64,000 bases of DNA from Rhizobium sp. Root708 (GTDB lineage: Bacteria > Pseudomonadota > Alphaproteobacteria > Rhizobiales > Rhizobiaceae): NCBI RefSeq assembly GCF_001429725.1, contig NZ_LMHV01000004.1:186437-250436 (forward strand), given 5' to 3'. Of the stretch, positions 9,000 to 17,748 are shown piece after piece (within the stretch, counting starts at the first letter, position 1; each line of letters opens with the position of its first letter). The notes below the pieces were generated by a model. That model saw only the letters and a list, made by a program, of their open reading frames with translations. It was not told the origin of the DNA and did not search any database. The position numbers and the translations under genes were made by a program.

Positions 9000-9024
9000 G
9001 GAACCCCGATCTGCTCCGTTTGTT
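9000..9024 (+). promoter_or_regulatory. EcfG/RpoE2-type promoter before Nudix gene 2
   Basis: GGAAC at 9000-9004, 17 bases, GTT at 9022-9024; the Nudix ATG follows at 9050 after GACGGGGAATAA. Third instance of the same motif and spacing in the left 9 kb. Confidence 0.65.
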
Positions 9025-9049
9025 TTGCGTTTAGATCGACGGGGAATAA

Positions 9050-9526
9050 ATGGAAAAACCAACAAGCGATCCGCAACAGCCGTCCCAACCCCAATCGCAA
9101 CAGATTGGCGCCATATGCATGCGCTCGCAGGCCGATGGTCCCGAAGTGCTGATGATCACCACCCGCGACACGAGACGCTGGATGATCCCGAAAGGCTGGC
9201 CAATCGATGGGCTCACCCCACAGGAGGTGGCCGAGCGCGAGGCGTGGGAGGAGGCTGGAGTGGTTGGCAAAGTCAAACGGAAGGTGTTTGGTGAGTTCCG
9301 CTACGTGAAAATCCTGTCGGATGGTCGCGAGATCGAGCCGTTGGTTTCCGTGTATCTCATCAAGGTGCGGAGGCGTAAAAAGCGGTTCCCGGAGATGGCT
9401 GAGCGCAATGTCATCTGGATGAAGCCGGCCGAGGCGGCCCGGCATGTCCGCGAGCCCGAACTGCGAAAGCTCCTGCTGGCGGTTGCCCGGCGCTTTGGTG
9501 GCCATCACGACCTTTCTCCGTCCTGA
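9050..9526 (+). CDS. Nudix hydrolase, DIPP-like (2 of 3)
   Basis: A 158-aa protein with a Pro/Gln-rich N-terminus, then a Nudix fold. The Nudix box starts GWPIDGLTPQEVAEREAW and ends EEAGV, with consensus residues intact; the approach RRWMIPKGWP replaces the usual PKGHxxPGE, so the box has one extra residue between Gly and the first helix and is the most divergent of the three. The RRRKKRFPEM stretch suits a polyanionic substrate. The EcfG-type promoter upstream suggests stress induction. Known relatives act on dinucleoside polyphosphates or diphosphoinositol phosphates. Confidence 0.87.
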   Translation: MEKPTSDPQQPSQPQSQQIGAICMRSQADGPEVLMITTRDTRRWMIPKGWPIDGLTPQEVAEREAWEEAGVVGKVKRKVFGEFRYVKILSDGREIEPLVSVYLIKVRRRKKRFPEMAERNVIWMKPAEAARHVREPELRKLLLAVARRFGGHHDLSPS

Positions 9527-9610
9527 GCCCCTTAAGTCTATGTGACCACGTTGGTCGTGTGGCTGGCAGGAGTAAAAGTACCGCCGCCCGTTGAAGCCCG
9601 AGGAATTGCC

Positions 9611-10057
9611 ATGCTGCAAGATGCTCTGGAGACCAGGACGCCGCTGAAGGTCGACATCCAGGATGTCGAGCAAGCCGGGGCAATTTGCATATCCCGATCG
9701 AACGGGCTTGCTCCACGAATTCTTTTGATCTCCAGTCGTCGCAACGGTGGTTGGGGCCTTCCAAAAGGCCACATCGAACCTGGAGAGACTTCCCAAGTGG
9801 CAGCCGCGCGAGACGCGTTTGAGGAGGCTGGAAGCCGTGGGGCGATCTCTTCCCGGCCCGTTGGCAGTTATGTCTACTTTAAAGACACGCCCGCCAAGCG
9901 CTACAAGGTCACCGTCTATGCGCTTGAGATTCAGTCCGTCGCCGAGGATTTTCCGGATAGGGACGTGCGAGCAACCAGGTGGTTTACCGCCAGCCAAGCT
10001 ACCGATGAAGCGGGGCAGCCCGGCCCGAGAGCTTTGTTGCAAACGCTTCGGTTTTAA
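9611..10057 (+). CDS. Nudix hydrolase, DIPP-like (3 of 3)
   Basis: A 148-aa Nudix protein. The box GHIEPGETSQVAAARDAF / EEAGS keeps the catalytic Glu residues; the approach SSRRNGGWGLPKGHIEPGE is near identical in pattern to Nudix copy 1, and the C-terminal AGQPGPRALLQ matches QPGLRALLS of copy 1, so copies 1 and 3 are paralogs. I start at ATG 9611, preceded by CGAGGAATTGCC; the frame also opens at GTG 9542, without a good ribosome-binding site. Probably cotranscribed with Nudix 2. Confidence 0.85.
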   Translation: MLQDALETRTPLKVDIQDVEQAGAICISRSNGLAPRILLISSRRNGGWGLPKGHIEPGETSQVAAARDAFEEAGSRGAISSRPVGSYVYFKDTPAKRYKVTVYALEIQSVAEDFPDRDVRATRWFTASQATDEAGQPGPRALLQTLRF

Positions 10058-10058
10058 A

Positions 10059-10080
10059 TAGCCGCGCTCGGACGCGGCTA
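10059..10080 (+). terminator. possible hairpin terminator after Nudix gene 3
   Basis: A perfect 8-bp stem, TAGCCGCG / CGCGGCTA, with a 6-base loop starts directly after the Nudix stop codon. It lacks a downstream U-run, so its role as an intrinsic terminator is uncertain. Confidence 0.4.
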
Positions 10081-10234
10081 AATGCGACGATCGACATTGA
10101 CAGGTCGTCGACCGAGCTGCGGGCTGCGCTCCAGGAATCGCGATGCATGTGACCCGCCCGCGCGTCTAAGATCGTTGTCCGCTCCCTTCCAGCATGTGCT
10201 CGTTCCTGGATTACAGCAAGCCGATACCGTCAGG

Positions 10235-11382
<1,148 letters not shown>

Positions 11383-11386
<4 letters not shown>

Positions 11387-12123
11387 CTCATTCCCTCTTG
11401 TTGATTGTCAGGCGCCGTCTGCGGGCGCGACGTGCGGATAGCCCCCGAACCACCGCCACTCTTGCGCCGTCTCAGCATCGACATCACGTAGTGCGTCAGC
11501 GCAGCGTACAGACAGACGATCGAGCCGTAGTTGAGGAAAAACCCGAAGGCAGACTCGTTGAAGTCCCACATGTCGAGCGTGTAGGTCAGCATCAGCTTGG
11601 ATCCGAAGCCCATTTCAACGGTGCTGTGAACGCCCCAAGCAGCGGCGGCGAAAGTGAGGAGGCGGAGCGCAGCCGACCGAAAGACGTTTGGCCCTTCCAT
11701 GCCGAAGACGCTGCGAAACACGTTCATCACCACCGCCCATCGGGTGCCGAGGTGCAAGGCCAGGATCATTAGCAGCCAGTAGGCGGCGAACATGTGGATC
11801 TCGCGGACGGCAAATGCTCCATCCAGAGATAGGAATGGAAAGAGATCACGCGAGATCAGCACACTGGTGACCAGCATGATCGTCATTGCCGTGGCAAGGC
11901 ACGCTATGGTGGCTCCGTTCAGCAGTCTCGGGCCGTCACCAAGGTTCCGCGCGACATTCGGGTACCAGAGCCTGTTGAAGACGTTGTGGACGATCACGAG
12001 GCCAAAAAGCGCGGTGCCAAACAGTTCGTGCGACAGATTACCGAGCCACCAGTAGGCAAGGCACAGGACCACAAGAGCAAGGCCCGCAAAGTCGAGGAGG
12101 AGACGGGTCCGCAGCGTCATCAT
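11383..12123 (-). CDS. DUF4405 family membrane cytochrome b
   Basis: A 246-aa integral membrane protein with about six hydrophobic helices. Histidines sit in helices as in diheme b-type cytochromes of the DUF4405/ferric-reductase-like family: LVIVHNVFNRLW, REIHMFAAYW and LALHLGTRW. A cytoplasmic basic tail (MLRRRKSGG) ends the protein. Likely passes electrons between the quinone pool and periplasmic partners. Both ends overlap its neighbours by 4 bases (ATGA), placing it firmly in the operon between the P460-type cytochrome and the Tat-AKR. Confidence 0.82.
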
Positions 12124-12593
12124 TCGAATTCGAAACGCCGGATGTCGTTGAAGGTGTAAAGGAACTCACGGTCGGCGCGGGAACTGTGGCAGCTCTGGCA
12201 GCGAGCGGTATTCTCTGCGGCATTGATCGTTCCATCCGGCTTGAACCATTGGAACTGCCAGTCACCAGTGCGGCGGTTCTCGTCGTATTCCTCGCCCCAT
12301 CCGGCACCCTTTTCCATGATGAAGTAGCGGAAGACCTTTCCCTCACGGTAGTCGACGAGCGCGAAATGCGTGCCATTTGGGACAGGTTTGCCCGCTTTCA
12401 CGGCCTCGATCGCTTCGCGCGTCGTCATGATGTGTTCAGTGACCTCGCCGCGGGTCACCGTGGTGTAGTGAACGAGCTTGCTGATGTCGGGCATCGTGGC
12501 CTTGGTTGGCTCGGCATCGACCTGTCGGCCGATCATGACGATGCCGCATGCCACTGCCACGAGGATAGGCAGACGAGAGCTTATGCGCATCAT
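12120..12593 (-). CDS. cytochrome P460 family protein
   Basis: A 157-aa exported protein: Sec-type signal in the first ~27 residues, then the cytochrome P460 fold (FALVDYREGKVFRYFIMEKG, WQFQWFKPDG) and a C-terminal c-type heme motif CQSCH (Cys132-His136). Well-studied P460 proteins oxidise hydroxylamine or detoxify NO-related species using a Lys-cross-linked heme c; the cross-linking Lys cannot be assigned by eye here. It overlaps the cytochrome b gene by 4 bases, an obvious electron-transfer pairing. Confidence 0.85.
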   Translation of the reverse strand: MMRISSRLPILVAVACGIVMIGRQVDAEPTKATMPDISKLVHYTTVTRGEVTEHIMTTREAIEAVKAGKPVPNGTHFALVDYREGKVFRYFIMEKGAGWGEEYDENRRTGDWQFQWFKPDGTINAAENTARCQSCHSSRADREFLYTFNDIRRFEFE

Positions 12594-13090
12594 TGCTGAC
12601 GTTCCGCTGCTTGAGAGGAGTATTCGGCGTCGTTGACGAGCTCAAGCCAGTCGACTGACTTGCCGTCCAAGGATTCCGAGAAGGCGATGTGCGTCATTCC
12701 ATTCCCCGGAGATGCGCCGTGCCAGTGCTTCACGCCAGGCGGGATCCAAACGGTGTCACCGGATCGGATCTCCTGCTGCCGCCCTTGCCACATCTGGACG
12801 ACGCCCACTCCTGTTGTCACGATGAGCGTCTGGCCAAGAGGATGGCTGTGCCACGCGGTGCGCGCGCCAGGTTCGAAAGTGACGGTCGCACCGCCCACCG
12901 TCGCGGGCGCCGTTGCCTTGAAGTTGTCCATGACCCTGACGGATCCGGTGAACTTATCTGGGGCTCCGACGATCGCTGGTTGCGATCCGGCGTGAGTTAT
13001 TGTGATCGCTTCGCTTGCCAACGCGGACGACGCAGACACGAGCGCCGCGGCCGCTATTGCAGAAGCCACTGTTGGTTTTTTCTCGATCAT
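12590..13090 (-). CDS. exported cupin-domain protein
   Basis: I choose the ATG at 13090 (MIEKKPTVASAIAAAALV...), which overlaps the stop of the upstream gene by 4 bases and begins with a Sec signal peptide ending near SALASEA; the longer open frame has no support. The mature ~140 residues form one cupin barrel with metal-ligand motifs AWHSHPLGQ and PPGVKHWHGA. Cupins of this type are often encoded with carboxymuconolactone decarboxylase and aldo/keto reductase genes under LysR control, but usually without signal peptides. Catalytic role unknown: dioxygenase, isomerase or metal-dependent binding. Confidence 0.85.
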   Translation of the reverse strand: MIEKKPTVASAIAAAALVSASSALASEAITITHAGSQPAIVGAPDKFTGSVRVMDNFKATAPATVGGATVTFEPGARTAWHSHPLGQTLIVTTGVGVVQMWQGRQQEIRSGDTVWIPPGVKHWHGASPGNGMTHIAFSESLDGKSVDWLELVNDAEYSSQAAERQQ

Positions 13091-13503
13091 TCGGCGAAGA
13101 CCTCCTTGGCAATGGCCACCGACGAAACGGCGCTCGGCCATCCGGAGTAGAAAGCCATGTGCGTGATCGTCTCGACGATCTCATCCTTGGTGAGACCGTT
13201 CTGCAGACCGAGGCGAACGTGCGACTTAAGCTGATCGGGACGGTTGAGCGCGATCAGGGCCGAAATCGTCACCAGGCTCCGGTCCCGCTTGGACAGGCCG
13301 GGTCGCTCCCAGATATCCTTGTAGAGTACGTCATCGGTCAGTTCGGCCAGTTTCGGGGCCGTGTCGCCCATAAGCTGTTGGGCACGAGAGGTCATCGGCT
13401 TATCCTTCTGTGCATTGGCCGTCTGTGCGCATGCGATCCCCGGGAGCGCCGCCAAGACGATGCCGATTGAAAGAAACGCGTTCAGGAACAGGTTGCGCGG
13501 CAT
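13087..13503 (-). CDS. exported carboxymuconolactone decarboxylase family protein
   Basis: Start at ATG 13503, with a GAGGAGGAAGCG ribosome-binding site. The protein is 138 aa with a Sec signal (MPRNLFLNAFLSIGIVLA... cleavage near ACAQ), then a CMD/AhpD-like helical domain: RDRSLVTISALIALN, LKSHVRLGLQNGLTKDEIVE and THMAFYSGWP, which contains the conserved His. There is no CxxC pair, so it is not an AhpD-type peroxidase. Family members decarboxylate lactones or act as stress-linked helical proteins. An exported version fits the rest of this operon. It lies 10 bases downstream of the Tat-hydrolase gene. Confidence 0.86.
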   Translation of the reverse strand: MPRNLFLNAFLSIGIVLAALPGIACAQTANAQKDKPMTSRAQQLMGDTAPKLAELTDDVLYKDIWERPGLSKRDRSLVTISALIALNRPDQLKSHVRLGLQNGLTKDEIVETITHMAFYSGWPSAVSSVAIAKEVFAE

Positions 13504-13513
13504 CGCTTCCTCC

Positions 13514-14611
13514 TCAGACCAGCGTCCGGTCGAAGAACGGTGCGAGCTTGCCCAGCGCCGCATCCACATACTCGGGAACCCAGTAGGTCTCGATGTGCTT
13601 GGCACCCTCGATCTTGAACAGTTCCTTGTCCTTCGTGCCCGTGACCTTGGGGAACGCGTCTTCGGTCATGTAGAGGGTGTCGGCGGCGGTGCCCGCGATC
13701 ATCAGGAGGGGCACGTCGATGAGGCCGATCTCGTCGGTTGCGTCCCAGCGCATCAAGTCCATCAGGCTGCTCATCGTGTATTTGAAGGTCGAGCCGGGGT
13801 GAGCGTTGGTCCGCCAGTAGTAGCGGTAGCCCTGACGATAGAGATCGAAGGGTAGCGCATCGATCTGCGCGTCCGTCAGGTTGGCGTCGCCGGCATAGAG
13901 CACTTCGCCGCCTGAGGCTTCCTGGGCTCGAGCCGCGGAGGCCTGCTGCAGCCGCTTCTGGATCGTGTCCATCTGCGAGTCCTGGAAGCCGTTGCGCCGC
14001 ACGCGCCCGGAGTTGAACATGCTTAGTGTCGCGACCGCCTTGAAACGCTTGTCGGTCTTTGCCGCAGCCAGCGAATAGCCACCGCCGCCGCAGATGCCGA
14101 ATAGGCCGAGGCGAGCGGTATCGACACCAGGGAAACTGCTGATGAAATCCGCCATCCCATGGATGTCCTCGATGCGATACTGAGGCTTGTCGGTGCTGCG
14201 CGGCGCTCCTCCGCTTCCACCTTGATAGGCGGCGTCGGCGGTTATCGTGATGAAGCCCCGCTCCGCAAGCCGCTGCGCATATAGACCAGTCGTCTGCTCC
14301 TTCACGCCACCGTTGGGATGGGCGAGCACGATCGTCGGATATTTCTTGCCAGGATCGTAGCCGGCGGGCGTATAGACGTTCGCCACGATATCGAGATTGT
14401 TGAGCTTGTAGGTCACGGGGTGGATGTTCACCTTGCCCGGCTCGTTCTTGGTGATCGCACCGTCGTAGACGAGTGTGAATGGGTTCTGCCTGTAGTCGGC
14501 TGCCACAGCTTCGATGGTGGTCATTGCTGGAACTCCTATGATGGCACCTGATATGATCAGCGCGGTCGCGCCGAGAAACTCGCGTCGTCTGCTGTCGATG
14601 ACTTCCGTCAT
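13514..14611 (-). CDS. Tat-exported alpha/beta hydrolase with Cys nucleophile (YcjY/dienelactone hydrolase-like)
   Basis: First gene of the operon, 365 aa. SRRREFLGATALIISG is a twin-arginine signal. The alpha/beta-hydrolase domain has LAHPNGG (oxyanion) and the nucleophile elbow GLFGICGGGGYSLAA, where Cys replaces Ser, as in dienelactone hydrolase and YcjY-type proteins; the C-terminal IEGAKHIETYW supplies the His. Likely opens lactones or esters in the periplasm. A putative LysR-type operator (14704-14718) lies about 93 bases upstream of its start. Confidence 0.86.
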   Translation of the reverse strand: MTEVIDSRRREFLGATALIISGAIIGVPAMTTIEAVAADYRQNPFTLVYDGAITKNEPGKVNIHPVTYKLNNLDIVANVYTPAGYDPGKKYPTIVLAHPNGGVKEQTTGLYAQRLAERGFITITADAAYQGGSGGAPRSTDKPQYRIEDIHGMADFISSFPGVDTARLGLFGICGGGGYSLAAAKTDKRFKAVATLSMFNSGRVRRNGFQDSQMDTIQKRLQQASAARAQEASGGEVLYAGDANLTDAQIDALPFDLYRQGYRYYWRTNAHPGSTFKYTMSSLMDLMRWDATDEIGLIDVPLLMIAGTAADTLYMTEDAFPKVTGTKDKELFKIEGAKHIETYWVPEYVDAALGKLAPFFDRTLV

Positions 14612-14703
14612 GTTCGGCTCCTAACGTTCGGTGTTCGATGATGTCGGAGAGAAGATAGCTGTTCGCGGCGCGGGCGATTAGACGGCTAGTGCCGCTAGAG
14701 CCT

Positions 14704-14718
14704 ATTAGGGCTCCTTAT
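14704..14718. promoter_or_regulatory. putative LysR operator 1, ATTAG-N3-TCCTTAT
   Basis: Reads ATTAGGGCTCCTTAT, an imperfect inverted repeat with the T-N11-A spacing of LysR boxes. It lies about 93 bases upstream of the Tat-hydrolase start, where a LysR activator would bind. The same 12 fixed bases recur at 16699-16713 and 17620-17634. Confidence 0.6.
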
Positions 14719-14876
14719 TAATCACGTCGACTTGATAAGCTGTGATGGAATAAAATCCCGCGACCTTCCGCCGGATGACAGACGCGGCCGGGCTGCGCGT
14801 AGCCGTATGAAAGGCTTCGGTTGGTTGAGCTAGAAAGAGGCCATGCTTGATCGCACGCCGATGGCGGAATGTCCGT

Positions 14877-15374
14877 TCACTCGAAGTCTCTCGTCATTTC
14901 GACCATTGTCGCTCGGAAACCCATCCGGTCGAACAAAGCTTGAGCGCCCTTGTTGTTGAAGGCGGTTGAAAGGACGATCCGCGGAGCGCCTTTTCCTGCA
15001 AGCATCGTGATGGCCTGTTCGAGCAAGCGTCTGCCGACACCTTCCCTGCGTCTCTGCGGATCAACGAAAATGTCGTGAAGAACTCCCGCAGGACCTCGGA
15101 GAGCCATGTAGTCGGCGCCCTCCAGCGCACCGTAAACATAACCGATGATGGAATTCCGATCCTCCGCTACGAGGACGACGAGATCCTCGCGGACAACCTG
15201 GCTCGCGAGCCACGAAGCGTATCTGTCTGGGGTGGTTGGCCCGGCGGGAATGAACCGGGCTGGATCCCACTTGTTGTGAAGCGACATCAGCGCGGCGCCG
15301 TAGGATCCGAGGACTGTGGCATCGGCTCGTACTGCGGGTCTTATAATGATCGATTCAAGGTGCTGGTCGGACAT
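14877..15374 (-). CDS. GNAT family N-acetyltransferase
   Basis: I take the start at ATG 15374 (MSDQHLESIIIRPAV); the frame extends further upstream but without family features. The 165-aa product is one GNAT domain: DIFVDPQRRREGVGRRLLEQA is motif A with the R-x-x-G-x-G acetyl-CoA loop, followed by VLSTAFNNKGAQALFDRMGF (motif B). The substrate is unknown; the domain resembles amine or ribosomal-protein-type acetyltransferases. The ribosome-binding site is weak. It sits between the periplasmic operon and the esterase gene, same strand, and may be part of the same regulon. Confidence 0.82.
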   Translation of the reverse strand: MSDQHLESIIIRPAVRADATVLGSYGAALMSLHNKWDPARFIPAGPTTPDRYASWLASQVVREDLVVLVAEDRNSIIGYVYGALEGADYMALRGPAGVLHDIFVDPQRRREGVGRRLLEQAITMLAGKGAPRIVLSTAFNNKGAQALFDRMGFRATMVEMTRDFE

Positions 15375-15534
15375 GTTGATACCGCGAGATAGGTCCTGGA
15401 GGCCCGGTGATGGTCTTCGAGCCTTCATAACGTATTCGCCGGGGAATCGTTCGAAATCTTGTGCGCCTGCCAATGTGACACGGGAGGACGCGACGGGCGT
15501 CTTTCGTCGCGACAACCTCGAGCGTCTCAAGCGA

Positions 15535-16611
15535 TCAGTCCAGCTTCTTTTCCGCCAGGAACTTGGAGATCTGGTCGACGATCTCGACGTTGTTCAGGTC
15601 TGACATCAGGAAGTGCGTGCCGCCCTTGATGCCTATGTCAGGCAGGTGAATGAGCGTGGCGTCGCCGCCGTGCTTGTTTACCGCATCGACCCAAAGCTTC
15701 GCCATCGCGAGCCGCACACGCCAGTTGTCCTGGCCGCGTTCGGCCGTCGGCTCGGTCGGGAAATTGTCACCGTAGTAGATCGCGATCGGCAGCTTGGTCA
15801 GCTTTTCGAAATCGGCGACGGGCACCGCTTCGCCCTTGAGGGTTCCGGCGGCGCTGGGCATGTCGGCCGGAACCTCTCCTTCCGGGAAGATGAAACCGCT
15901 TCCTGGCTCTAGCGCGACGATAGCCTTGACGTTCGGATTTTTGATCGCCGTCAGCCAGCCGGGGCCGCCAGCCTGCGAATGGGTGAACAGGATCCCCGGA
16001 CCTGTCTTGTCGAACAGCGCGGACATGGCATCAGAGATCACGTTGGCGTCGAAAGGCCCGGTGTTGGGCGTCACGGAGCGGAAGAACTGATCAAGTGCCG
16101 CAGGGTCGCGGGAGAACTGGACGTTTCCGAAGTAGTTCGGCCACTTGCCGATTCGGAACTGATCGAAGAAAAGCTGGTCGTATGGCGTCGGCTCGATCGT
16201 CGTCGCGACGGTGCTATTGCCTGCGCGCCCGCGGCGCGGCTGGTCGACGAGGTAGACCGGATAACCGCGACGAAGGAAGATGTTCTGGAAGCCTTCGCGC
16301 CCATCGGGCGTCGTCTCCCAGCTTCGGGCCGACTGGAAGGCGCCGTGGAGCATCACGATCGGCAAGGGCTTGGGGTTCGACGGGATCTGATAGGACACGT
16401 AGGCGTGATCGCCATGCAGGGTTTGCCCTGCTGAGGTGGGAGCATTGTTGTCGAAGGTTCCCGGCGTGCTCGACACGGTGCCGCCAACGGCGAAGCTTCC
16501 TTGCTCCTGAATTGTCAGCGGCTCCTGCTTCGAAGCGACCTGGGCGCCGGCTGGCCCCGATGAGAGTAGCAGCACGGAAAGCGAAACGGCGGATAGTGCT
16601 CTGGCAAACAT
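15535..16611 (-). CDS. secreted alpha/beta hydrolase (esterase)
   Basis: Start at ATG 16611: this gives a 358-aa protein with a clear Sec signal (MFARALSAVSLSVLLLSSG...GAQ); the longer open frame runs antisense into lysR. The mature protein has VMLHGAFQSARSW (oxyanion), an elbow THSQAGG with the nucleophile Ser, a LVDQPRRGRAG loop and a C-terminal GGTHFLMSDLNN with the catalytic His. This is the family of periplasmic esterases often found with LysR regulators in proteobacteria. A putative LysR box at 16699-16713 lies 88 bases upstream. Confidence 0.85.
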   Translation of the reverse strand: MFARALSAVSLSVLLLSSGPAGAQVASKQEPLTIQEQGSFAVGGTVSSTPGTFDNNAPTSAGQTLHGDHAYVSYQIPSNPKPLPIVMLHGAFQSARSWETTPDGREGFQNIFLRRGYPVYLVDQPRRGRAGNSTVATTIEPTPYDQLFFDQFRIGKWPNYFGNVQFSRDPAALDQFFRSVTPNTGPFDANVISDAMSALFDKTGPGILFTHSQAGGPGWLTAIKNPNVKAIVALEPGSGFIFPEGEVPADMPSAAGTLKGEAVPVADFEKLTKLPIAIYYGDNFPTEPTAERGQDNWRVRLAMAKLWVDAVNKHGGDATLIHLPDIGIKGGTHFLMSDLNNVEIVDQISKFLAEKKLD

Positions 16612-16698
16612 GTTCGGTACCTGCCTTCTAACATTGAACTGGCAAGAGATTACCGGAGCACCATTCAGATGATTAGGGACGCATTTCCGATTGAGGGT

Positions 16699-16713
16699 AT
16701 TAGTCCTCCTTAT
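16699..16713. promoter_or_regulatory. putative LysR operator 2, ATTAG-N3-TCCTTAT
   Basis: Reads ATTAGTCCTCCTTAT, in the short gap between the lysR stop codon (16724) and the esterase gene (start 16611). T-N11-A spacing. A related half-site, ATTAGGGAC, lies at about 16673. Confidence 0.6.
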
Positions 16714-16723
16714 CAATTCATCT

Positions 16724-17617
16724 TCAACCTCTGTACCTGAGCGCGTCGACGACGAGCTGGAATGCGGGGGAAGCGTGGCGACGGTTCGGATAGTAGAGGT
16801 GATATCCGGGAAACGGTGCGCACCAGTCTTCGAGAACACGGATGAGAGTGCCCTTGGCGAGATCCTCGGCCACCAGATCGTCTGGCATGTAGGCAAGACC
16901 CAGACCACGCCGGACAGCGTCGAGACGCATCGCGATGTTGTTGAACACCATTTGTCCTTCGACGCGGACGTTCAGTTCATGGCCGTCCTTCTCGAATTCC
17001 CACTGCAGGATGTTGCCATGCGTCGGCATGCGCATCTGGATGCAGTTGTGGGCGGTGAGATCCTGGGGGACTTCAGGCCACGGGTGCTGGCGGAAGTAGG
17101 ACGGAGCGCCGACGACGGCCATGCGCATCTCTGGTCCGATCTTGATCGCGATCATGTCCTTGGCAAGTTGCTCGCCGAGCCGGACGCCCGCATCGTAGCG
17201 CTCCGCAACGATATCGGTCAGGCCGTAGTCGACGGTGATCTCGACATTGACGTCCGGATTGTCGGGCAGGAACTTGTCGAGCGCGGGCGCGAGAACCGAG
17301 ATCGCCGCGTGCTCTCCGGCCGTGATCCTGACCGTTCCCGCTGGCTTGTCACGCATCTCGGTGAGGGCAGCAAGCTCTGCCTGTATCTCCTCGAAGCGCG
17401 GCCCAGCCGTCTGGAGGAGACGCTCACCCGCCGCCGTTGGAGACACGCGCCGTGTTGTCCGTGTCAGCAAACGAAGGCCCAACCGCTCTTCAAGTCCCCG
17501 GACGGTCTGGCTAAGCGCCGACTGCGAAACTCCGAGCTTCACCGCTGCTCGCGTGAAACTCTCTTCGCGGGCGACCGTCACGAAGGCGAGCAGATCGTTG
17601 AAGTTCTCCTGCGGCAT
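16724..17617 (-). CDS. LysR family transcriptional regulator
   Basis: A 297-aa LysR protein: winged HTH in residues 1-65 (FTRAAVKLGVSQSALSQTVRGLE), linker helix, and a two-lobe effector domain (about 90-295) with DYGLTDIVAERYDAGVRLGE typical of the AaeR/DmlR-like group. It is divergent from the DHA2 exporter and upstream of the secreted esterase on its own strand. A T-N11-A box overlaps its own ribosome-binding region (17620-17634), as expected for negative autoregulation, and two more copies precede target genes. The headless LysR at 26276-27034 is a close paralog. Confidence 0.92.
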   Translation of the reverse strand: MPQENFNDLLAFVTVAREESFTRAAVKLGVSQSALSQTVRGLEERLGLRLLTRTTRRVSPTAAGERLLQTAGPRFEEIQAELAALTEMRDKPAGTVRITAGEHAAISVLAPALDKFLPDNPDVNVEITVDYGLTDIVAERYDAGVRLGEQLAKDMIAIKIGPEMRMAVVGAPSYFRQHPWPEVPQDLTAHNCIQMRMPTHGNILQWEFEKDGHELNVRVEGQMVFNNIAMRLDAVRRGLGLAYMPDDLVAEDLAKGTLIRVLEDWCAPFPGYHLYYPNRRHASPAFQLVVDALRYRG

Positions 17618-17619
17618 TC

Positions 17620-17634
17620 ATTAGACATCCTTAT
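17620..17634. promoter_or_regulatory. putative LysR operator 3, in the lysR / MFS divergent promoter
   Basis: Reads ATTAGACATCCTTAT, 2 bases upstream of the lysR start codon, so it also supplies the Shine-Dalgarno (AAGGA on the minus strand). It lies about 115 bases upstream of the exporter gene. A further CTAATCG (ATTAG half-site on the minus strand) at about 17657 may be an extra contact. Confidence 0.6.
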
Positions 17635-17748
17635 AGCTTCATCCCGATTACTGCCCCTAATCGATATGGTGAGCAAGAGCTATCTTTCCGTCATCGCAAC
17701 GCAGCTTGCCGTGGAGGACGGTCAAGCAAGCAAGTCAATGGGACTGCA

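Noticed and set aside
8777..10042. 421-codon open frame on the minus strand
   Set aside because: It lies antisense to two clear Nudix genes, has no ribosome-binding site or family features and is composed of Arg/His/Pro-rich shadow sequence.
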